From positions 42,198,144-42,262,143 of the forward strand of contig CM040745.1 of assembly GCA_022829145.1 (NCBI GenBank): 64,000 nucleotides of DNA, in the 5' to 3' direction. The stretch is from Albula goreensis. Lineage: Eukaryota > Chordata > Actinopteri > Albuliformes > Albulidae. The translations under genes were made by a program, and so were the position numbers. The notes below the pieces were generated by a model that had not been told where the DNA came from, did not search any database, and saw only the letters and a program-made list of their open reading frames with translations. Position 1 is the first letter of the stretch, and every line of letters begins with the position of its first letter. This document shows positions 56,214-64,000 of this stretch, in pieces.

Positions 56214-56545
56214 GTGATTGCTTGCATTTGACTGATATCATCAAGTCAGTGTGTTGATTTTGCACGACACATTTTTTGCACGAGATAACATTGGCTACTA
56301 TGTGTTAAAAAAAAACGTATTTTAAGATATAGCTAATACATTTAATGAGCAAAAGATCAACGAGGCAGAATTTGTCAGGTTGGTTACTCAGCTGAATATC
56401 AAGAACCATACGTCTGCACCATAACCAGCTATGTAACTATCGCTAGTTTCTCCGCTAATATACCGCTAGCCACATAGTAGACAATGTTATCTCGTTTTGT
56501 CCTGCAAAATCAACACACTGACTTGATGGCAAGCAACCAAAACCC
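56214..56545. repeat. Inverted-repeat region, pair 2
   Basis: 56228-56302 and 56471-56545 are imperfect reverse complements (ATCAAGTCAGTGTGTTGATT against AATCAACACACTGACTTGAT). It is nested beside pair 1. Confidence 0.7.
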
Positions 56546-56859
56546 CCTACTAGGTAAGTGTCCCTTGCAAGCTAGCTTAAATTAGCTGGAGAACTTGTCA
56601 GAGCTACATTTTGTAGTGAAAAATTGAAGTTGTTTAGCGAGCTTGCTAGCTAGCCGTTATGCAAAGGCGTACCTAAACGTTATCTATTGTTAGCTAGCTA
56701 GCTAGAGTAGCTAGTCAGCAAACGTAAATGTCTGCCGAGCTACCTAGCTGGCTTTCATACCAAGCTTTAAATGAGGTAACATTAATTAACATTTAATGTG
56801 TACAGTGCGCAATGTAAGCGCAGAGCCAAAACGTTACTTAACGTTTAGCCAGCAAGTTA

Positions 56860-59060
56860 ATGGTGGCTCCATTACTGTATCGTTTAGCTGCTAAAATTGG
56901 TGAAGACCTGCTGCCTGCTCTCTCACAAGATGACATCAGAGACCTCTTCCCTGGTCCCGAGCATTTTCTGCGGCGCAGGACTACATGGCCGGTGACCCAT
57001 AAGGGGGAAAAGGTTAATTCCTCTATTAATACGAATAGCAATATTTGAACATATTCAACAATGGATGTTAGATTTTGTTTTCGATCTAGAGTTATGTCTT
57101 TTGTAGGTTTCTCCCATGGATAAAGCATGCTCATGTAGTAAACTAGTGAGCTAAGCGAGACACAGATAACATGCAAGAGAATGATAGATTAATTGTGTGA
57201 ATGCACATCAATATTTCAGGGAGAGATGCCTCCTGTTGAAATGCAAGGGCCATCAACCTCTGGAGGCTGTGACAATGCAACGCAAGGTGAACCCAGCTCT
57301 TCAAAGTTTCTGAAATGATCAAATTCAGAATACATCCTGTTCACTGACATTGAACTGGAGCAGGTGAGACGCTCATACTTTGAGGAGCAAAGACTGGGGA
57401 CAGAGCATGAGGTCACCTTATCCAAGGAGCTCTTCTAATTCGAAACACCATGACAATCATAGTTTCCATCGCAAGAGCCTCAGATGACTGCAGGTACCCC
57501 ACAAAACATGAGATTAATGCCATGGCAAAGCGGTTAGTGGAATACTTCCCCATGATAAAGAATAGGTCATCTAACAATGAGTGGGTGAGAAACTCTTTGT
57601 CATTATCCCATATATTTAATGGTTATGTTGAAACCTTGTGTCTGTCACCTTATCTATTTTAATGTTAACCACTTCCACTATACAGGAAAAAGAAGCTAAA
57701 AAGCTCATGAAGAGACTCTCAAATACAAAAGTCCAGTGAAGGCCAAAGGTCCTCCTTCCAAAAAACCATGTCAGGATGTGGAAATTGATGCCAAAGGTAC
57801 AGCAACAAGTGACTATGATGGAGCGCATCCACAGTTATTCTGGAAAAGTCCCTGGTTAGAGCCAGCACCCCTCTACAACACAGGGATAACAGTGATGGAG
57901 CATGTATGTATTGCACGTTATACTATATACAGTCTGTATGCATTAATGGGTCTTCTAGGAAAGTATTATTGTGAAGAAATAGTAATAGAGTAATAGTCTT
58001 GGTAAAACATTATACCCCACCAACAAGTGGACCTACAACATAGCCATAGTATCATAATTTGGCCATGGGAAGTAGTGCATATTTTAAAATTTTAACAATA
58101 CCTTAACATGAGTTACAGACATGAATAAAGAAACTCTGTTGAATTTCATGGTGTGCAGTCTTGCTTTCTTACTGTTGCAGAATGTGAATGTAACCTAATC
58201 TATTTTTTAAATTATGCCTTAGATGATGGTTCAGGTGACATGTTCGACAGCCAGAAAACCCAGGCAAGACACTACTGGACACTGCAAGAAATGTACAAAA
58301 CTAAGAAGCCTAACAAAGCTGCAGTAACCCATTTACTAGACCTGGAGTTTGAGTCCAGAAGACACTTCATTGCTTCTGATGCTGTGAAGGAGCAAGACAC
58401 ACCAACAAAGATTTTAGAGGCTTACTCATGCTTCAAAGAAGTGGATCATGTGAGTACTTTTAAGTAAAAGTTTGGCCCATGTAAAACAATGTCTGCAGTC
58501 CTTGCATTATCAGCTCTCCCAGCAGAAATGTTGGGGGCATCTTGGCATATTCATATTTATGTAATTCATCAAACATCAGAGCTCCACTTGGGGGGGAAAT
58601 CAGTCATCAAAAACTTTGACCAGGACGAGCTGCCGAGATGATTTTGTCGCGTAAAATTTTTATTTTGATTTGAATTTATTTTTCAGGCCATGGATGAGCT
58701 GCGGAGAATTATTCAGCCAACCAACGTCCAGTACATCTGTGAGATGAAAGACAGATGGAAGACCTTCTACTCGCAGGTTCAGTTTTATGGAGTAATGAAG
58801 AAAGCTATGAATCCTCCAAGAACTTTGAATGGAGGTGAGGTCACAATTCATTGGTAGGTTCTATATTTACATTTTGAGATCTCACAAGGATTGTTTATTA
58901 ATGGCACTGCTTTGTTTTGTGGGTTCTCCTTCAAACCAGTGGAGCATGCTACAGCAGTTTTTCAGAGCACTGCCACTGCTCTTTCCATCAGGTACTGTAC
59001 CTATAGGAAGGAACATTTTAGCCACAACAGAAGTCAAAACTTTTTTGTGGATTACCTGAA
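56860..59060 (+). pseudogene. Fish multicopy SAMD3-like gene, decayed multi-exon copy
   Basis: Exon-like pieces in order. 56860-57010: LLYRLAAKIGEDLLPALSQD then FPGPEHFLRRR, SAM-like. 57222-57440: YILFTDIELEQVRRSYFEEQ then RLGTEHEVTLSKELF, with stops. 57445-57583: SIARASDDCRYPTKHEINAM then KRLVEYFPMIKNRSS. 57686-57880: KAKGPPSKKPCQD. 58200-58450: KTQARHYWTLQEMYKTKKPN then LLDLEFESRRHFI. 58687-58833: MDELRRIIQPTNVQYICEMK then DRWKTFYSQVQFYG. 58940-59040: QQFFRALPLLFPSGT. This resembles the SAMD3-like family expanded in fish. In-frame stops (57318, 57436) show decay. Function unknown; family name tentative. Confidence 0.55.
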
Positions 59061-59570
59061 GCATTGGACTGTGCATTGGACTGTATTTGAATTGTTTGAA
59101 AAGCGCATGTCATTCACAGCAGAACAAAGGAGGCTCGGAGGGGAAAAAAGCAGAGAATTAAAGGACGGACTCGGTATGTAATACACTGTGAGCTGACTGA
59201 TATAAATGCTTACTGGAATAAAAGTGATTGGCTGGCTGTTTCATACTTTATTCAACTTTGTGGACTGCACTGTTGGAATTCATTGTTGAGAATAAATTCC
59301 CAACATATCTATTGAAAAATGGAATGGGCAGTGACTGATTCGGGAATAAACAGAGTTATTACATCAACATATAAATCGCATTGAAATTGAAACTGAATCG
59401 TTATTGGATTTGAACTGTTTTTACTGGAAAAGAAATATAAATACAATTCATTTGTGGAATGGAATGGATGCTTCTGATTCAGATTCGAATTCAAACATGC
59501 AACAACAAGGTTTATCAGGAAAGGAATTGGTAGAGAAAACAGCGCAAATGAGTGCTTCTAGAACAGAAAA
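59061..59570. other. Gap before the BEL/Pao gag
   Basis: May include part of a 5' LTR or leader of the BEL element; I cannot find its ends. Confidence 0.35.
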
Positions 59571-59573
59571 AAA

Positions 59574-59854
59574 ATGTCCCATCTTACCCGACGCATGAAC
59601 ATTGTTAATGAGCTTATGGCTGATAATGTGAATGTGGAGGAAGTGAAAGAGAACATGGTGAAATACAATGGGATGCTTGATGAATTTAAAACACTGAATA
59701 TTTCTTATCAGCAACTGTTGACTGAGGATGACTGTAGACATGATGAGTTAACATGGTATAGGCCCAAGCTTGACTGTATCCATGCTTTCCTCTAACTGGC
59801 TGGCTGCAGCAGAGAAACCCAACCCACATCCCAGTGATGACTTTGCACTCAATG
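59574..59854 (+). pseudogene. BEL/Pao gag, first part
   Basis: Frame reading MSHLTRRMNIVNELMADNVN then VEEVKENMVKYNGMLDEFKT and SYQQLLTEDD, the coiled N-terminal part of BEL gag. It shifts frame near 59760 and is interrupted at 59854 by the inserted transposon. Confidence 0.75.
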
Positions 59855-61568
59855 GGCCTCATTTATCAAACGTGAGTCGAACGAATTTGATTGTAAATCA
59901 TTCGTAAATGCATTTACACAAAAAATTTTGGATTTATCAAAGTTTTCATATATCAGTTTGTTCGTAGGATCCGAAGAAATTTCACAAGTGCTCTAAAATG
60001 TTCGTATTGCGTGCGTAAATGGAAAAAAAACGGCTGTCAAGCATGTTTTTCGTGTTGTTGCTTTTATTTTTCCATCACTTTTTATTTGATTAAACATGAG
60101 TAGCAAATTATTTGGCAGTAATATCGTAACATTATAACGGTTCAAAGTGTTATATAAAATCACTATTGGATTCGACATTAAAACAGGTCATTCGACTTCA
60201 TTTGTGTAATACTGATTAATAAAATGAATTAGTTTGCTTGCCGAAGGCGCAAACTACTGTTCTTCTATAGAATCTTTACTTCTTCTTCTTAATATTATTA
60301 TTCCTGGTTCTTCCGGACATATCTCCCCCAACAGTTTTTAAGGTAGACATACCGAGCTTGGCGTGAATATACTGGTTAGGTTGCTTGTATTTTTCTGAGC
60401 AATAGATTCATACTTTTTAAACCACAAATCTTAAAAAACGCCTCCATTGACTTCACATTGGTGGAATGTTGAGCGTGTTAATGTGACTAAAGTTAATACG
60501 CAACAATTATAACTTCCGCTGCAATTTTAAAGTAGTTGAAAAAAATATCCAAAGAATACAGCTTACCGGTTAGCTACCTTACCGGACTGGTCAGGTATAG
60601 TGATCTTCAATGACAATTTCAGGTTTTGAACAGAAAGTTCTGCTGTTCTTTGACTGCTTCTAGTACTCTTGCTGCTACAATGTCGGTTCTTAGTTCTTAG
60701 TACAATCGTTGTCGTTATTTTTATACAAGGTAAAATGACGTTAGAGAGGGACTGCAGAGTGGAGGGAAAGGCAAGGGAGGGCACACTATTATGGAGGATC
60801 CTAATTACGTAATATTCCTTTTGATAATTTGAACGAATTATTTAACTAGGGATTCGTTCCAAGTTGATTTAGGGAAAACATGACGGTCCCAACGATGTAT
60901 TGCATGTGACATTACCACTTTGGCCAACCATGCCCCCTCGCGGGGGCCCCCTCAGAATTTATGGCAACGATAAGGCTGGCATACAAAAATTTACCTTCAG
61001 AATTGGAGAGTGATTGATCCAAGACCAGGGAAAATCAGATCCCGGTCACCCTCCATGGTAATTCCAGCTAACGACCTCTCTCCAATAATTCGCCTCCAGT
61101 TTCATGTCGAACCATATTCCTTTAACCTGTTGCAGCTTACGGCGGAACTTTTGACACCGAATTTACTGCAACAGTTATTTCTTGCCAGGCTTTGGTCTTC
61201 CCCAGCCCCGACACTAAACTACTTACATTTCTAAACAAAGTATTTTTTTTTTTATTCTGTTTCCATTAACAAAACTTCATTCGCCGCTTCAGAACAGTTT
61301 TTTTCTGCCTTTTCTCTGCCATCTCTTTACATTGCCAGCAATGGGATTTCAAGCTCCTTATTTCAGGGGCGTGGATTTATGCTAATCGAAAATTTTGTGA
61401 ACGCGCTTGTCATTTACGATTGATTGGTATTTATCAACATACATTACGAAATATTTTAACAAATGCTGTGTTTACGCATGTTTGATAAATCCGGCGGAAT
61501 TTGTTAGTTCTTAGCTGTTGACACATAAATTTACACACAGTTTTACGAAAATATTGATGAATGAGGCC
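59855..61568. mobile_element. Non-autonomous DNA transposon, 1.7 kb, in BEL gag
   Basis: Ends GGCCTCATTTATCAA and, inverted, TTGATGAATGAGGCC, flanked on both sides by CAATG, a perfect 5-bp target duplication (59850-59854 and 61569-61573). GGATTTATCAAA-like words recur near both ends. No transposase frame. The superfamily is uncertain. Confidence 0.85.
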
Positions 61569-62660
61569 CAATGACAATGTTTCTTCAGTTTCTAGCCACA
61601 GGTCTGGCAGGTCAAGCAGGATAAGCACACACTCAAGTGGATTGTCCACATCGTCTGCCCGCATCCGGGTAGAGGTGGAAAAGGGCGCGTTGGTCACAAA
61701 GGCTGCTGCTTTGAAGGAAAAGCATGCTCTGAAGGACAAGGAAGAGCTGCTTAACAAACAGAAGGATGAGTTAAGGAAAAGGAGAGAAACTCTGGAACTC
61801 CAAACTGAAATAGCAGCCACAACAGCCAAAATCAATGCTCTTAAATGTGCAGAGGATGTAAACCCAACGTCAATGGATGCCATGAATGAGTACTTTGAGA
61901 ACTTGGCAGTCAGATACAAAATCTCAGACCTGGATTTCAATCAGGTGAAGGAGCAGGAAAGCACACCAGACACACGGATAAAGAGTGTGTGCCCAAAAAC
62001 AGAAATCCCACTTCCTGTTCAACATGCACAGTCAGCTCATGAAGATCACAGAGAGTGGGACGTGACGCAGGGTCATGGCCAGGCCGACGGGCCCAGGGGC
62101 CTTCTGTGCAGGCCCATTCCAATGGAGCTCCCAGGGCAGCACAGATCCAGAGTGCAGGACCGCCTGCATAGAGTGGACCAGAACAGGACAGTCTCATTGC
62201 AGTTTTACAGAGACAAAATGAAATTAGTACATGGTGGTCAGAGAACAAACCCTCTCCACCTTGCCACCAAGAGAAATGACTGCCTTTGATGGAGACATTC
62301 TACAGTTCCAGTAATTTCTCAAATCTTTTGAACATTGATTGAGCGTAACACAGAGGCAGCCAAGGACAGGCTGTATTATCTGGAGCAGTACACCAGAGGT
62401 CAGGCTCGTGATCTTGTCAGAAGTTGCCTACATATGGCTCCAGACAGAGGTTATGAGAAGGCAAAGAACTTGTTATGTGAGCATTATGGTTACGAGTACA
62501 AAATCTCTGTTTCTTTCATGGAAAAGGCTCCCACTTGGCCTAATATCAAGTCTGAGGATCCCAAAGGTTTACAGGCTCATGCTCTGTTTCTGTGAGGATG
62601 CTGCAATTCTATGGAAGACATGCAGTACATGGACGAGCTGCTCCTATGCTCCAATTTAAA
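61569..62660 (+). pseudogene. BEL/Pao gag, second part
   Basis: 61561-62080: SVSSHRSGRSSRISTHSSGL, then coiled text ALKEKHALKDKEELLNKQKD and LQTEIAATTAKINALK. 62335-62595: DRLYYLEQYTRGQARDLVRS then GYEKAKNLLCEHYGYEYKIS, the conserved gag domain of Pao-type elements (DUF1759). Frame breaks near 62080-62335 and at 62596. Confidence 0.88.
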
Positions 62661-63200
62661 AAGCATCATTCTGAAACTCCCATATAAGCTGAGGGAGAAG
62701 TGGAGGTCAGTTGCTCAGGTAACATGACAGAAACCACACCACCACAAGCCCCAAAAGGTGAATGTTCACAAACAGCATGTCCGTTCAGCAAAGGTAGTCA
62801 TATATTGGCGTTATGTCCACAAAAAAGCACACAGGGAGAAGATCACCTTTCTAATGGAGAAAGGAATCTGCTTTGGTTGTCTTGACAAGAGGTCACATGA
62901 GCAAGGATTGCAAAAGGCATCTATCCCACCCTAGTGTGCTTCACATTAAACACAAAGATAGAACCAGAGAAACAACAGCAGAACAGCCAGTAGACCCACC
63001 TTGTGAGCAGTGCACTGGTGTCTCTCAATGCATGTGGGCATATTGGGGCCGGTAACACAGACTGTGTATTGTCTATTGTGCCAGTAAAGATTAAAAGCTG
63101 CAAAAGTAACAAAATCATACAGACATACACTTTCTTTGACCCAGGCAGCTCAATCACGTTCTGCACAGAGAGTCTGATGAACCTCTGTCTCTGGATTTGA
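62661..63200 (+). pseudogene. BEL/Pao zinc-knuckle and protease remnants
   Basis: Near 62850-62890 a broken frame gives GICFGCLDKRSH, a knuckle remnant. Near 63110-63180 the frame gives TYTFFDPGSSITFCTESLM, where DPGS fits the BEL retropepsin active site (usually D-x-G-S). Stops in every frame. Confidence 0.7.
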
Positions 63201-63444
63201 CAAGGCAATTTCATAGAGCTGCCAGAGGTGTACACACAGAAGACCATGCCTGTGACCTCAGACAACATCCCCACAAAGGAAGACCTGACCAGGTGGCCTT
63301 GTCTGTGTGAAGTGCAGATTCCACAAATACAAGCTAATGTGGAGTAGTTAACAGGGACCAATGCTCCCAAGGTCATAGAACTTTGGGAAATAATCAACAG
63401 TCGTGGAGACGGGCCATATGCTGTAAGAACCCTATTGGGATGGG

Positions 63445-64000
63445 TTGTTAATGGTCCTCTCAGAGGCAAGAACATCACAGACAAGAGTAGCTGTCACAAT
63501 CACTGTCAATAGAATCTCCATTTCAAACTTGGAAGAGCTGTTGATCAAATATTATAATCATGACTTCAATGAGAAGTCATCAGAGGACAAGCCTGAAATG
63601 TCAATGGAGGACAAAAGGTTTGAAAAGATTGCAGAGGAGTCAATTAAACTGCAAGATGGACATTGTAGTCTAAACCTACTCTTCAGGAAGGATGGTACAG
63701 TCTTGCCTAATAACAACCATATTGCAAAACAGCGTCTCTTAAGCCTGAAAAGGAAATTCAAAACAATTTCAGAATGAGTACACAGGATTCCTCACAGAGG
63801 TCATTCAAAGGGGGTATGCTGAAGTGGTGCCACAAGAAGAACTGAAAAGAACAGATGGTACAGTATGGTATATTCCACACCATGGTGTATACCACCCCAA
63901 GAAGAAGATAATCAGAGTGGTGTTTGACTGTGGTGCAGCTTTCCAAGGCACATCACTGAACTCTTAGCTCCTGCAGGGTCCTGACTTCACCAGTACACTT
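63445..64000 (+). pseudogene. pol: BEL/Pao reverse transcriptase, N-terminal part
   Basis: 63500-63775: LEELLIKYYNHDFNEKSSED, then RFEKIAEESIKLQDGHCSLN and LPNNNHIAKQRLLSLKRKFK, the linker and start of Pao RT. After a stop it resumes in other frames near 63850-63990 (WYIPHHGVYHPKKK; VVFDCGAAFQGTSLN). Truncated by the window end. Confidence 0.85.

Larger units (their letters stand above)
59574..64000 (+). mobile_element. BEL/Pao LTR retrotransposon, decayed, runs off the window
   Basis: Plus-strand gag pieces, a nested insertion, more gag, a zinc-knuckle remnant, a protease remnant and the start of RT, all in BEL/Pao order. Many frame changes. The 3' part and LTR lie beyond 64000. Confidence 0.85.

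Overview
The window is nuclear DNA of a ray-finned fish, very probably a teleost. It has no prokaryotic gene organisation. Almost all coding matter is either exon-sized pieces with GT/AG borders or mobile elements typical of fish genomes: Ty3/Gypsy, BEL/Pao, an endogenous retrovirus, Harbinger, piggyBac, L2- and Tx1-type LINEs, and tRNA-derived SINEs. I see no complete, undamaged host protein gene. The only long undamaged retroviral-type frame is the env of the endogenous retrovirus.

Layout. 0.6-6.9 kb: a minus-strand Ty3/Gypsy element with damaged gag-pol and two LTRs of very unequal length. 7-8.4 kb: a 21-bp minisatellite and a long CA repeat. 8.4-20.2 kb: the decayed remains of an ERBB3 receptor gene on the minus strand. 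C-tail, pseudokinase, transmembrane and ectodomain exons are in the right order, but with in-frame TAG codons, frameshifts, lost splice donors and missing exons. 19.8-24.4 kb: a fold-back inverted duplication whose arms each carry a tRNA-Thr and part of ERBB3; each arm has lost what the other keeps. 24.5-26.4 kb: tandemly duplicated coiled-coil exons. 26.8-28.6 kb: a Harbinger element with convergent MADF and transposase genes.

29.2-37.8 kb is an unusual mosaic: an old LINE reverse transcriptase, then mirror-image copies of the 5' end of 18S rRNA joined to a GC-rich probable external transcribed spacer, two U6 snRNA copies, and tRNA-Gln, -Ala and -Val copies, all within interspersed repeats. 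37.8-39.5 kb is a deleted Tx1-type LINE. 40.1-42.2 kb is a piggyBac element with a duplicated end.

42.4-55.5 kb is a minus-strand endogenous retrovirus with two 569-bp LTRs. It has an intact env, a gag-pol frame broken by a few stops and frameshifts, no visible protease, a small open frame after env, and a long leader before gag. That leader holds a row of small open frames, at least three of which look like diverged copies of one another; this is the most novel-looking feature here. 55.6-59.1 kb holds inverted-repeat DNA and a decayed multi-exon gene of a fish multicopy (SAMD3-like) family. 59.5-64.0 kb is the gag and start of pol of a plus-strand BEL/Pao element, split by a 1.7-kb non-autonomous DNA transposon with a perfect 5-bp target duplication. 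All family names come from reading the translations; no database search was possible.
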